From positions 14,831 to 48,850 of the forward strand of contig JABDEC010000007.1 of NCBI GenBank assembly GCA_013287265.1: 34,020 nt of DNA, in the 5' to 3' direction. Made by a program: the position numbers and the translations under genes. Shown piece after piece: positions 1-8,382 of the stretch; within the stretch, counting starts at the first letter, position 1, and every line of letters begins with the position of its first letter. The DNA is from Candidatus Babelota bacterium (GTDB taxonomy: Bacteria; Babelota; Babeliae; Babelales; JABDEC01). The notes beneath the pieces are model-generated. The model searched no databases and was not told where the DNA came from. It was given only the letters and a program-made list of their open reading frames with translations.

Positions 1-936
1 TTTCCAATGAGCTCTTTGACAGTCAGCTGAACAATAACGAACACTACAACATCGCCCGCATTTTTTAAATAATTCATTTTCGCCTGGTTCTTTTAGGCAA
101 TTTGCGCATTTATTTGGTAAAACGGTTTCTTGATTATCAGTTTGTTCTTTTTTTGGCTGTTCAGTTACTGCAGGCGCAACGCCGTCTTTGCGATCTGTAG
201 ATTCTGATTGGGAATTCTGTTTTAAATCATCTTTTTGAGTTCTTAATGTTCTAAGTTTCTCACAATATGATTTATGTGTTGTCCAATCTTCATTTTGACA
301 GTCTTTTGAGCAATAAACGGTCATCATACATTTAGAGCATTTTGCGAACTTTGATTGTTCATTAATTTTCTTGCAATTTGCGCATTGATCTTGGCGAATT
401 TGTTGAACAAATTCTGGATCATCTTTTTGATGAAATCTTAAATTTTCATTGCCAGTAAGCAATTTGACACCATCAGCATAATGGTTTGCATTACCATTTT
501 TTATTTTAGTCAGAAACCGTTCAGTCCATTGAAATTTTAAATTTAGTGGTTCTAATGAATTAATTTCCAGAACACTGTTATTTAAAAAAAGTGAATTTTC
601 AAAACATTCTGGAATTTCAGTCAAATAAAGAGGCATGCATTGTGATGTTTCTGGATTATATTTAGTCATATCTAATACTTTAATATCAGGGCCAATATTT
701 GTGAAATTTGCTGTTTTTTTAGGAAATATTGTTGCTCTTAAAACCGCATATTTATTTTTACCTAGTACATTATTTGGATCATTTAGAATTCGTTCCGGAT
801 GTTGCGGATTGTCGGGTATCGGCTTAAGGCCAAAAATTATAATTATTGAATCTGTATTATTAATTACTTTCAACGCTGAAATCTGTGTGGAAATTATTCC
901 AAATAAAATTAAGGTAAATATTTTTAAATTTTTCAT
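1..936 (-). CDS. Secreted MYND zinc-finger protein, 3' end cut by window edge
   Basis: 312 codons are open from the ATG at 936 to the window edge, with no stop seen. A GGAG Shine-Dalgarno precedes the ATG. Residues 1-21 form a signal peptide (Lys, then a hydrophobic core, then S-A). The N-terminal ~130 residues resemble the N-terminus of the upstream gene (shared pattern V-I-N then L-x-P-I-P-(D/E)-N-P). A MYND-type finger lies at C185-C225 (CxxC, CxxC, YCSKDCQ, W, H, C). A second finger begins at C277 and is cut by the edge. MYND fingers bind zinc and mediate protein-protein contacts, mostly in eukaryotes. The gene starts 11 bp after the stop of its paralogue, so the two are probably cotranscribed. 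Target and function are unknown. Confidence 0.85.
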   Translation of the reverse strand, partial: MKNLKIFTLILFGIISTQISALKVINNTDSIIIIFGLKPIPDNPQHPERILNDPNNVLGKNKYAVLRATIFPKKTANFTNIGPDIKVLDMTKYNPETSQCMPLYLTEIPECFENSLFLNNSVLEINSLEPLNLKFQWTERFLTKIKNGNANHYADGVKLLTGNENLRFHQKDDPEFVQQIRQDQCANCKKINEQSKFAKCSKCMMTVYCSKDCQNEDWTTHKSYCEKLRTLRTQKDDLKQNSQSESTDRKDGVAPAVTEQPKKEQTDNQETVLPNKCANCLKEPGENELFKKCGRCCSVRYCSADCQRAHWK

Positions 937-947
937 ATTTTCTCCAT

Positions 948-2066
948 TTAATCTAATCCATCGACAGTTGGGCCTTGTGCTCCATCTTTTTCTTTTGGTG
1001 CCGGTTGAGAAGTGGGTATGCATGCTTGTTTATGTCCTGATTTCCAATGAGCTCTTTGACAGTCAGCTGAACAATAACGAACACTACAACATCGCCCGCA
1101 TTTTTTAAATAATTCATTTTCGCCTGGTTCTTTTAGGCAATTTGCGCATTTATTTGGTAAAACGGTTTCTTGATTATCAGTTTGTTCTTTTTTTGGCTGT
1201 TCAGTTACTGCAGGCGCAACGCCATCTTTGTGATCTGTAAATTCTAATTCTTGAGAATTTTCAGCTTTTTGTTTTGAATCTTCTTGAGTTTGATTGAATC
1301 CTGATTGTTGAATTTTGTTACATAAATTTTTATGTGGTTCAAATCCCGGAATTCCTGCTTTCCAATCTTTTATTTGACATTCTTTTGAGCAATATATTGG
1401 CGTATTGCATTTTTTGCATTTTCCGGCGCCTTCTATAAATTTATTTTTTTTAATGAAAGATTCTTTTGGCTTCTTGCAAACAATACAACAATTTATTACA
1501 GCAATTTCAAGTAAATAGGTTTCCAGATTTGGGTCTTTTATTAATGATTTTAAATTACTTTTTTTAACGCAACTAAGTGGTCTTTGATATTTTTGTGTTT
1601 CTGGATCAAAATAACAAGTTTTCACGCACTCCGAGTTACCAAAAAATTTTACAATATTTTTTATTTCCAAGATTGCAGTTTTATCATCTTTAATTGTAAT
1701 TATTATTCTTTGTTTATTATTAAGATATTCTCTAAATTTATCGACTATTTTATACCAAAAAATTTTCGAATAAATGGATTCATTTTCATTAATGCTAATA
1801 CCAAATAATGTGAATTTAGCCATCCCTTGTAAAATTGATTGGCATTCACGGCTATTAGAATCTAATCTACTATTTGCTCCAACATATATTTTAGAATAAT
1901 AATACCAGTTATCTTGTAGAATTAATTCCGGTTTCGGGTTTTCTGGTATCGGACCAAGAGAATAAATCATGGCTGTTTTAGAAGATTTATTAATAACTTC
2001 TAAAGCATTTATTTTTGTTGAAACAATCCCTAACAATATTAAGGCAAATATTTTTAAATTTTTCAT
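948..2066 (-). CDS. Secreted protein with two MYND zinc fingers
   Basis: Product of 372 residues. I chose the ATG at 2066 over an in-frame GTG at 2078 because GTGGA sits just upstream of the ATG and the signal peptide (MKNLKIFALILLGIVS) then starts cleanly. The first finger spans C194-C249 with YCSKECQ. The second spans C307-C349 with YCSADCQRAHW and HxxxC. The linker between them is Gln/Glu/Lys-rich. The short tail ends in DGLD. The last part of the linker and the second finger are encoded by DNA identical to that of the downstream paralogue. Zinc binding is expected from the fingers. A role as an exported, possibly host-directed, binding protein is inference. Confidence 0.88.
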   Translation of the reverse strand: MKNLKIFALILLGIVSTKINALEVINKSSKTAMIYSLGPIPENPKPELILQDNWYYYSKIYVGANSRLDSNSRECQSILQGMAKFTLFGISINENESIYSKIFWYKIVDKFREYLNNKQRIIITIKDDKTAILEIKNIVKFFGNSECVKTCYFDPETQKYQRPLSCVKKSNLKSLIKDPNLETYLLEIAVINCCIVCKKPKESFIKKNKFIEGAGKCKKCNTPIYCSKECQIKDWKAGIPGFEPHKNLCNKIQQSGFNQTQEDSKQKAENSQELEFTDHKDGVAPAVTEQPKKEQTDNQETVLPNKCANCLKEPGENELFKKCGRCCSVRYCSADCQRAHWKSGHKQACIPTSQPAPKEKDGAQGPTVDGLD

Positions 2067-2116
2067 AGTTTTTTCCACTAAAAATTAATTAATCTAATTC
2101 GTCAATATATGATCCA

Positions 2117-3583
2117 TTAATCAATATTATTGTGTGTATGATCTTCAATACAATTCTGACAATACATCGTGGTATCAAAGCACAGATCGCAATTTTTTAA
2201 GGCAGCAACTTCTTTATCGTTAGCTTCACATTTTTGACAATATTTTATTGCAAGATCTTCTTTTCTTTCTTCTTTTCTATCTTCAGATTTTTTCTTTTCT
2301 TTTTTTACACATTCACTTTTATGTCTTGACCAGTCTTGTCTTTGGCATTCTTTAGAACAGTAGCGTATTTTTCTACAACCATCGCACAACTGCAAGGCTT
2401 TACGTCCGTTTTCGTTTCTAGATTTCTTACAGTAATAGCAAAAATCTGTATATTCATCATGTAAAACTTCAGCTCTGATATTTTCAAAATCAGCTTTTAA
2501 TTGTAGACTTTTGCAAGCAGGTATAAATGGGCGTGGTAATGGTTTATTTATCAATTCTTTTGCTTTTAAAAAGATATCATAATCTGATAATTCACTATTT
2601 TTTAGTGATAGATAAGACGTTTTACTTGATTTACAAATTCTTTCTAATAATTGTCTGTGATTAGACAGATTCAAAAAACAATTCATATCCTGGTTTAATC
2701 GAAGATTAGCAGCATATAAAAGAATAAGTAAAAATTCAACATTATTATCATTTTCATACATTCCAAGAATAATCATTTTCCTTGTGAGATCTAGCATTAA
2801 TGGCCAGTGGCCATTTAAAGCTTCAACTCTTAACCAATTTGTAATTTGTTCATAATTATTTTTTTCTACCAATTCTGAAATTGCAGCATAATCTTGTTGT
2901 TTTAATAATTCATGAAGCCTTTTTAATGTGTGTTCAATATTTGTTTGTTGTTGAGTTTCACTTTGTTTATTATCTGTTTGTTGTTTAGATCCTTTTTGAA
3001 GTTCTTCTCGGATATTTTCATAACATTCAACTAGTGATTTTTTTCTTAGTTCTGGCCATTCATTTGCAGGCAATAAATTCTTTTTGTGATTTTTGAATGA
3101 AACAATATATGGATTTGGTAGATTATTTTCTAAATTTAGCACTAATTTAAAAGCTTCATCTAATATTCTCAGTTTAGTTTTAAAATCAAGTGAAGCGCTT
3201 TTTTGTATAGATTTAATTAAAGTGACTCGAATGACTTTTAATTGCTCATTGACTGTCTCATATAAATCGTTTTTTTTGTAACAACTTAGATCTTGACTCA
3301 ATCGGAACAACATCACAAATTGCCAATAAAAACAATCTTCCCTTTGGCCACCTATCATGATTAAATTATTGATTAATTCTTCAATTAAAATTGTATGACC
3401 TAGTTTTGCCTGGTTTTGAAGCCATGCAATTTTTTGTTCTGGTTTAAGTCTCGATTTATTTATTTTTTCTATGATCGCCTTATAGTCTTGTTTTTCAAAC
3501 AAACGTTCCATTGCATTTGTTTGTAATACGCAATTTAGGACTGTTAATGCAAATATAAACAAAAGACATTTTAAAAATTTCAT
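2117..3583 (-). CDS. Secreted MYND-finger protein with duplicated helical domain
   Basis: Product of 488 residues and first gene of the three-gene MYND operon. Signal peptide at residues 1-24 (ends Q-T-N-A). Two diverged copies of a helical domain follow, about residues 25-195 and 222-372. They share QDY-x-A-I near the start, a Leu-rich middle with Q-D-(L/M)-x-C, and LP-x-P-(Y/F)-I ... (Y/F)-ENIR at the end. A complete MYND finger lies at C382-C425 (YCSKECQRQDWSRH). After a Lys/Glu-rich linker there is a shorter Cys cluster, C449-C478, that looks like a MYND finger stopping before its final W/H/C. The N-terminal domains differ from those of the two downstream proteins, so only the fingers are common to all three. 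Function is unknown. Confidence 0.87.
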   Translation of the reverse strand: MKFLKCLLFIFALTVLNCVLQTNAMERLFEKQDYKAIIEKINKSRLKPEQKIAWLQNQAKLGHTILIEELINNLIMIGGQREDCFYWQFVMLFRLSQDLSCYKKNDLYETVNEQLKVIRVTLIKSIQKSASLDFKTKLRILDEAFKLVLNLENNLPNPYIVSFKNHKKNLLPANEWPELRKKSLVECYENIREELQKGSKQQTDNKQSETQQQTNIEHTLKRLHELLKQQDYAAISELVEKNNYEQITNWLRVEALNGHWPLMLDLTRKMIILGMYENDNNVEFLLILLYAANLRLNQDMNCFLNLSNHRQLLERICKSSKTSYLSLKNSELSDYDIFLKAKELINKPLPRPFIPACKSLQLKADFENIRAEVLHDEYTDFCYYCKKSRNENGRKALQLCDGCRKIRYCSKECQRQDWSRHKSECVKKEKKKSEDRKEERKEDLAIKYCQKCEANDKEVAALKNCDLCFDTTMYCQNCIEDHTHNNID

Positions 3584-3624
3584 TTAAAAACCCCATTTTC
3601 TATAATAATTGACTATTAGAATAA

Positions 3625-3652
3625 ATTATAGATGTTTTTTAAAAAAAAGCAA
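3625..3652 (-). promoter_or_regulatory. Candidate promoter of the MYND operon
   Basis: On the minus strand a TTGCTT box (3647-3652) and a perfect TATAAT (3625-3630) are 16 bp apart, about 40 bp upstream of the first MYND gene. In AT-rich DNA such matches arise by chance, but the position fits. Confidence 0.45.
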
Positions 3653-3784
3653 GTCAAATTGTCTAAAAATGAAAAATTATAATAAAAAAGCATTATTGAT
3701 GATTTAAGTATTAATCAGGGAGCAAATTAAGCGTCTTAACAGGGTTTTTCTATGCATAAAGGAAAGAAGTTTGATTTATTGAGA

Positions 3785-4780
3785 CTATGCTAGAATTCCG
3801 TACTTTTTATTAGCCATAGCTTTTATTTTGCCCTTTTGTAAAGCTGAAATTAAGCATTTTCTTTTTGGAGTCATAATTTCATCATATTCTTCAATTTCCA
3901 GCCATGGTATTTGCGCATTATCAATTTCTTTAGCTGCTTTATCATAGACTTCAATGTCAATTTCAGAGCCCATTATTTCAAGTAAAAATTCAAATCTTGC
4001 TAATGCGCTATTAATTAAATCATTAATTTCTTCCATGTCATAACCTATTTGATGATCTTTTAGTTGATATAATGAGTCACATGTATCTTTGAATTGTACC
4101 CAAATATCATTATCAACTGTCCATAACATTTTTCCCAAACCACATTCTGTAAATCTTATTACTATATTTTTAAGCTCTGACATTGCTATATCATCAACTT
4201 TGTCATAATCGTGAATATTTTTTAAAACAGCGCTGCAAATATTTTCCGAGACGTTGGTTAAAAAAGTTTCCGGTGTTCTTTTAAAGACATCATAGTGATT
4301 AACCATTTGCGAATATAAAATGTTATATGCTTTCGTTCTGGGGTTTTTTTCTTCTTTTGGCTTTTCAAAATGATTTGAAATTAAAGTATGTAAATCAAGC
4401 ACAAATTCAACAAATTTTTTTGCATTTACATATTCAATTGATTTTATTTTTTGTAAAAATGCTTTTAAAATTACTTTTGTGTACGCTCTTTTTTGATTTG
4501 TTTTTCTTCCATGTTGAAAAAAACTTAAAAAATCTGAAAAATTATTTGGCAATATTTCCTGATTATATTTGGTGTGGTTAAATTTTTTTTCAAAATAATT
4601 TTTTAATCCGTCATCAGTAAATTTTACCGGTGCGAATAGATAATCTTCATCTAAATTCATTTCCGCTGAATTCTCATTTTGATTGTCGAAAGATTTTTGT
4701 TCAGCTTTTGCTAAAACTTTACAAATGGTAAAATGTATGTAAATAAGAATAAGTAGAGATAAAGTTGAAATTTTTTTCAT
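3785..4780 (-). CDS. Secreted protein of unknown function
   Basis: Product of 331 residues with a signal peptide at about residues 1-24 (MKKISTLSLLILIYIHF ... K-V-L-A). A GGGAG Shine-Dalgarno lies 9 bases before the ATG. The rest is charged and probably mostly alpha-helical, rich in Lys, Glu and Asp, with no transmembrane segment after the signal and no motif I recognise. It has only a few scattered cysteines, so it is not another MYND protein. It lies alone between the MYND operon and the divergent pseudopilin operon. It is likely periplasmic or exported; no function can be assigned. Confidence 0.8.
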   Translation of the reverse strand: MKKISTLSLLILIYIHFTICKVLAKAEQKSFDNQNENSAEMNLDEDYLFAPVKFTDDGLKNYFEKKFNHTKYNQEILPNNFSDFLSFFQHGRKTNQKRAYTKVILKAFLQKIKSIEYVNAKKFVEFVLDLHTLISNHFEKPKEEKNPRTKAYNILYSQMVNHYDVFKRTPETFLTNVSENICSAVLKNIHDYDKVDDIAMSELKNIVIRFTECGLGKMLWTVDNDIWVQFKDTCDSLYQLKDHQIGYDMEEINDLINSALARFEFLLEIMGSEIDIEVYDKAAKEIDNAQIPWLEIEEYDEIMTPKRKCLISALQKGKIKAMANKKYGILA

Positions 4781-4830
4781 AACTTAATTCTCCCTTTGTA
4801 AAAAAGGTTTAATTTTGATTTACAAAAATT

Positions 4831-4859
4831 ATCATAAAAAATTTTTTTCTCATTGTAAA
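4831..4859 (-). promoter_or_regulatory. Candidate promoter of the 331-aa secreted protein
   Basis: On the minus strand TTTACA (4854-4859) and TATGAT (4831-4836) are separated by 17 bp; each differs from consensus at one base. They lie about 50 bp upstream of the gene ending at 3785. Confidence 0.45.
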
Positions 4860-4870
4860 ATTCAATTAAA

Positions 4871-4890
4871 AGTTCCTAATTTAAGGAATT
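4871..4890 (+). promoter_or_regulatory. Ribosome-binding site of gspF inside a small hairpin
   Basis: AGTTCCT (4871-4877) can pair with AGGAATT (4884-4890) across a six-base loop, with one G-T pair. The right arm holds the AGGA Shine-Dalgarno for the ATG at 4895. The hairpin could lower translation of the first operon gene. It is short and could be fortuitous. Confidence 0.3.
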
Positions 4891-4894
4891 ATTA

Positions 4895-6112
4895 ATGGCT
4901 TTATATTCATATCAGGCAATTTCAAAAGATGGAAAAAAAATAAAAGGCAATATTGATGCGTCATCAATTGGTAATGCAAAAGATCAATTATTAAAAAAAG
5001 GTTTGTATATAACAAATATTAATTTGATGAGTGAAGCATCTCAACTACCATGGTACAAAAGATTATTTGAAAAAAAAGTTTCAATTAAAGATAAAATTTT
5101 ATTTACAAAACAATTAAGTGTTTTATTAAAATCCGGAGTTCCACTTTTACAAGCTCTTGAATTGTTGACTGAACAATTTGAAGGAAGAATGAAATCAATT
5201 ATTGTTTCATTAAAAGATGGAATCAAAGAAGGACAATCTTTAGCGGATGGATTAAAAAAATATCCAAAAGTTTTTGATAATATTTATGTACAACTAGTAA
5301 GAGCCGGTGAAGCAACTGGAAAGCTTGAAATAATTTTAGAAAGATTAACAAGTTATATTGAACGTAAACAGGAAATTCAAAAAAAAATAAGATCTGCGCT
5401 TTCTTATCCCATAACGCAATTAGTTTTGATTGGCCTTGTTGTAATTTTTTTATTAACTAACGTACTTCCGCAAATTGCTCAAACTTTTAATCAAAGGGGT
5501 GGCAAATTGCCAGGACCAACGCGCGTAGTAATGGCAATTTCTGATGCAATACGAAATTATTATTTAATATGGATTGGATTAATTGTCACTTTCATTTTTG
5601 CATTCAGATATTGGAAATCAACTCCGTCTGGCGGAAGAATTATTGATTCCATAAAATTACGACTTCCATTGATTGGTTATTTTTCAAAAACAAATGCGGT
5701 CGTACAATTTAGTAGAACGTTGGGTATGTTGGTAGAAAGTGGTGTTAATTTATCTGAAGCGTTAGATATAGTTGTTAATATTATTGATAATAAAGTTCTT
5801 GCTAGCCAATTAAAAGAAGCGCGTGATAAGATTATTAAAGAAGGTAAAATTGCGCAATTTTTAAAAGAAACTAAAATATTTCCTCCAATTGCAATTTATT
5901 TGATAAATACCGGTGAACAAACAGGTGAACTTGGTTTTATGTTGTTAACGGTAGCGCAAAATTATGAAGTTGAACTTTCTGATTTAACGGATAATCTAAC
6001 AAAAAAAATAGAACCATTAATGATTGTGATTATGGCTTTGGTTGTCGGGTCAATAATTATTGCAATGGTTTTACCATTAGTGCAGATGAATCAATTAATA
6101 AGCGGATTATAA
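4895..6112 (+). CDS. gspF: Type II secretion/type IV pilus inner-membrane platform protein (GspF/PilC)
   Basis: Product of 405 residues, the usual length for this family. It opens with the typical MALYSYQAISKDGKKIKG start. Two T2SSF helical repeats follow: about 70-195 (LFTKQLSVLLKSGVPLLQAL, RAGEATGKLE) and 270-395 (FSRTLGMLVESGVNLSEAL, NTGEQTGELG). Three membrane segments lie near 170-190, 225-242 and 370-395. In known systems GspF sits in the inner membrane and links the assembly ATPase to the growing pseudopilus. It heads an operon of pseudopilins on the plus strand. The ATPase (GspE), the secretin (GspD) and GspC/L/M are not in this window, so whether the machine is a secretion system or a pilus cannot be settled here. 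Confidence 0.95.
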   Translation: MALYSYQAISKDGKKIKGNIDASSIGNAKDQLLKKGLYITNINLMSEASQLPWYKRLFEKKVSIKDKILFTKQLSVLLKSGVPLLQALELLTEQFEGRMKSIIVSLKDGIKEGQSLADGLKKYPKVFDNIYVQLVRAGEATGKLEIILERLTSYIERKQEIQKKIRSALSYPITQLVLIGLVVIFLLTNVLPQIAQTFNQRGGKLPGPTRVVMAISDAIRNYYLIWIGLIVTFIFAFRYWKSTPSGGRIIDSIKLRLPLIGYFSKTNAVVQFSRTLGMLVESGVNLSEALDIVVNIIDNKVLASQLKEARDKIIKEGKIAQFLKETKIFPPIAIYLINTGEQTGELGFMLLTVAQNYEVELSDLTDNLTKKIEPLMIVIMALVVGSIIIAMVLPLVQMNQLISGL

Positions 6113-6134
6113 AAAAAATGAAAGGATAAATTTT

Positions 6135-6569
6135 ATGGAAGTTAATTTAAATCGTAAAACACATTTAAAAAGTGGATTTACTTTTATAGAAATAATAATT
6201 GCGGTTGCAATTATTGGAATTTTAGCATTAATTGTCGGACCTTCAGTATTACGATATAGAACAGAAGCATCAATAAATGCTACTACAACAAATGCAAAAG
6301 TTTTAAAAAGGGCAGTTGATTCTTATTTTCTTGCAGTTGGAAAATACCCATCTAAACTTGATGATTTATTAAAAAAGCCTGCAGATGTTCCTTTAAAAAA
6401 ATGGGTTGCTCCATTTTTAGAAACTACAGAAATTCCAATGGACTCTTGGGGAAATCCTTTTGCATATAAATTAAACGCTAAATCAGATAATCACCCTTAT
6501 GATTTATATTCATGGGGACCAACAGGACCAGGTAGCGCTCCGGAAGACTGGATCGATGCGTGGGCATAA
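6135..6569 (+). CDS. gspG: Major pseudopilin (GspG-like)
   Basis: Product of 144 residues, typical of GspG. A 14-residue leader ends in Gly before the prepilin peptidase site G^FTFIE, with the conserved Glu at +5, then a hydrophobic helix (IIIAVAIIGILALIVGPSV). The C-terminal part carries GspG hallmarks: a K-Y-P-x-x-L-D-D-L stretch, M-D-x-W-G-N-P-F and Y-D-L-Y-S-W-G-P-x-G. This is expected to be the main subunit of the periplasmic pseudopilus. It starts 22 bp after gspF with an AAAGGA ribosome-binding site. Its last 14 bases overlap the next gene. Confidence 0.93.
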   Translation: MEVNLNRKTHLKSGFTFIEIIIAVAIIGILALIVGPSVLRYRTEASINATTTNAKVLKRAVDSYFLAVGKYPSKLDDLLKKPADVPLKKWVAPFLETTEIPMDSWGNPFAYKLNAKSDNHPYDLYSWGPTGPGSAPEDWIDAWA

Positions 6570-7101
6570 ATTAGGATTCACATTTTTGGAATTGATAGTT
6601 GTCATTGCCATTTTAGGTATTTTGGCAACTATCATCGTTCCAAATTTCCGTTCGAGAAATCCTGAATATCAAAGAAGACAATTTATTGATCAGCTGAATT
6701 CTCTACTTCAAGTTAGTTGGCAAAATGCTTTAGCAACAGGCAAAGTGCAAAAAATTATTTTTAATAAAAAAAATATTTCTCTTGAAAGTGCCACAGGAAA
6801 AAAATCTTCATCAAATGAAGAAATATATAAACCGATACAAGTTAGGTTTTTAAAAACAAATTTAGAAATTCCTGATAATTTTGAAATTAAAAATTTTTAT
6901 ATAGGCAAGAAAGATGAAATGACATCTTTGGTTGGAGGAAAAGGTAAAATCTGGTTTTATATTACTGCAGATGGTATGGCACAAAATGTAATCCTAAATA
7001 TTGTTGAAAATATATCTGAGAATATAAAACAAGAATTATCTTTAGTTTTAAACCCTTTTTCAGTTCAATTTAAAGAATATGATAAATTCCAAAAACCTTA
7101 A
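6556..7101 (+). CDS. Minor pseudopilin (GspH-like)
   Basis: I set the start at the ATG at 6556, which gives a short leader MRGHKLG before G^FTFLELIVVIAILGILA, a standard prepilin site with Glu at +5. An earlier in-frame ATG at 6499 would put 26 residues before the cleavage site and lies deep inside gspG. The product is 182 residues, with a soluble part after the N-terminal helix. Third position in the operon and size suggest GspH. Sequence outside the helix is not conserved enough to be certain. It overlaps gspG by 14 bases and the next gene by 23, pointing to translational coupling. Confidence 0.85.
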   Translation: MRGHKLGFTFLELIVVIAILGILATIIVPNFRSRNPEYQRRQFIDQLNSLLQVSWQNALATGKVQKIIFNKKNISLESATGKKSSSNEEIYKPIQVRFLKTNLEIPDNFEIKNFYIGKKDEMTSLVGGKGKIWFYITADGMAQNVILNIVENISENIKQELSLVLNPFSVQFKEYDKFQKP

Positions 7102-7486
7102 AAAAAGCGGTTTTACTTTTATTGAAGTAGTTATTGCAGTTATGATAATTGGGATGGTTCTTACTTCATTATTTTCTTTACAAACAGCTCTTTTTGATTC
7201 GACTTTCAACAATTATTCAAAAATTTCACGTATTTTTTTTATTAAAAATTTATTTTTTAATTTTGAAGCAAGAGAAAAGTTAAATAAAAATAAGATATTA
7301 AAAAAAGAGTTGAAAGATCCTCTTACAAAGTTAACCTTTGAATTAAAAAATTTAAATGAAAAATCTCAGATAAAAAAATTTGAAAATATTTCTTTATTAA
7401 AATCCTCAGCTTCATGGAGAGGGCTTGTAAGACAGCAAGAGGAAAGTATGATTTACTATATTTATCAAAAAGCTAAAAAGAAATGA
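7079..7486 (+). CDS. Minor pseudopilin (GspI-like)
   Basis: Product of 135 residues with the leader MINSKNLKKSG and cleavage site G^FTFIEVVIAVMIIGMVL, Glu at +5. Its short soluble domain and place between the GspH-like and GspJ-like genes fit GspI, which in known systems nucleates the pseudopilus tip with GspJ and GspK. The rest is Lys-rich and diverged, so the subtype rests on gene order. It overlaps the gene before it by 23 bases and the next by 4. Confidence 0.82.
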   Translation: MINSKNLKKSGFTFIEVVIAVMIIGMVLTSLFSLQTALFDSTFNNYSKISRIFFIKNLFFNFEAREKLNKNKILKKELKDPLTKLTFELKNLNEKSQIKKFENISLLKSSASWRGLVRQQEESMIYYIYQKAKKK

Positions 7487-8382
7487 AAAATAAATTTTCA
7501 GGTTTTACAATAATTGAATTAATTGTCGCAATTACAATTGCGTCAATGTTGGCAATTGTTCTTTTTACTAGTTTTTATCAAACAAACCGAACATCTTTGG
7601 ATGTAAATAATATGATTTCTTTTGATTTGAGAGCTTCAATTTTGCAAAATCAATTAGAAAAAGATATTACAGGTGCATTTATACCAAATATTGAAGAAGT
7701 AAAAGAAAAAATTGAAGAAAAAAAATCAGAGGCTGATAAAAAAAATCAGGCTGAAAAAAAGGAAATCGAACAAAAGAAAATTAAGGAAGAAAATAAAAAA
7801 ACCGAGCAGCTAGAAAAAGCTTTTTATAGTATTAATAAAGATAAAAATTTAAATGAATTAACGCTGATAACATGCAATCCTTTGCAATCTTATGGTCAAC
7901 AGAGCCCACGAATTGCCAGAATAATTTACAAATTAAAAGAAAGTAGTAAAAATTCATTCAAGTTGCTAAGACAAGAATCATTGGAGTTAGATTATAAGAA
8001 GGCAAGTAAATCTTTACAATATGAAATAGCTGATAATATTAAATCTTGTTCAGTTGAATACTTTTATTTGGACTCAAAAATGGAAGAAAGAAAATTTAAA
8101 AAAGCAAATCAATGGGGACAGCAAGATCAAAAAATTAATGTAAAATTGCCGATGTTTGTTAACATTAAATTGGACCTATGGGATGCTAGACAGAAAAAAA
8201 TTCAACCATTTGAATTTACATATCAAATATTTGCATTTAATTTGCAGCAAAAAATAGCGGTTCCAAAAATAGAAGAATCAAATAAAGAAATGAAGGAAAA
8301 AGCAGAAAAAGAACAAAAAGAAAAAATCGAGAAAGAAAAAGAAGAAGAAAAAAAGAAAAAATCTTTACCAACAAAAATTTAA
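7483..8382 (+). CDS. Minor pseudopilin (GspJ-like) with Lys/Glu-rich insertions
   Basis: Product of 299 residues. Leader MKNKFSG and site G^FTIIELIVAITIASMLA with Glu at +5. Longer than usual for GspJ (about 200) because of two highly charged stretches: an insertion around residues 68-108 and a C-terminal tail from about 265, both almost only Lys and Glu. Between them lies a beta-rich GspJ-like domain (residues ~115-260). Its start codon overlaps the preceding stop (ATGA). The charged regions probably form exposed helices; their role is unknown. Confidence 0.83.
   Translation: MKNKFSGFTIIELIVAITIASMLAIVLFTSFYQTNRTSLDVNNMISFDLRASILQNQLEKDITGAFIPNIEEVKEKIEEKKSEADKKNQAEKKEIEQKKIKEENKKTEQLEKAFYSINKDKNLNELTLITCNPLQSYGQQSPRIARIIYKLKESSKNSFKLLRQESLELDYKKASKSLQYEIADNIKSCSVEYFYLDSKMEERKFKKANQWGQQDQKINVKLPMFVNIKLDLWDARQKKIQPFEFTYQIFAFNLQQKIAVPKIEESNKEMKEKAEKEQKEKIEKEKEEEKKKKSLPTKI

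Noticed and set aside
635-1108. Plus-strand open frame of 157 codons
   Set aside because: It is antisense to two MYND genes, has no ribosome-binding site and spans their junction; low-complexity shadow.
2305-2487. Minus-strand 60-codon frame rich in Cys and Lys
   Set aside because: Lies wholly inside the first MYND gene in another frame; no independent start signal.
3584-3784. Possible small gene or RNA between the MYND operon and the 331-residue protein
   Set aside because: Only a 13-codon frame and a 5-bp palindrome (TTAAG/CTTAA) were seen; nothing beyond the candidate promoter can be supported.
6499-6555. Upstream ATG extending the GspH-like protein by 19 residues
   Set aside because: It would place 26 residues before the prepilin cleavage Gly and lies inside gspG; the ATG at 6556 gives a normal leader.
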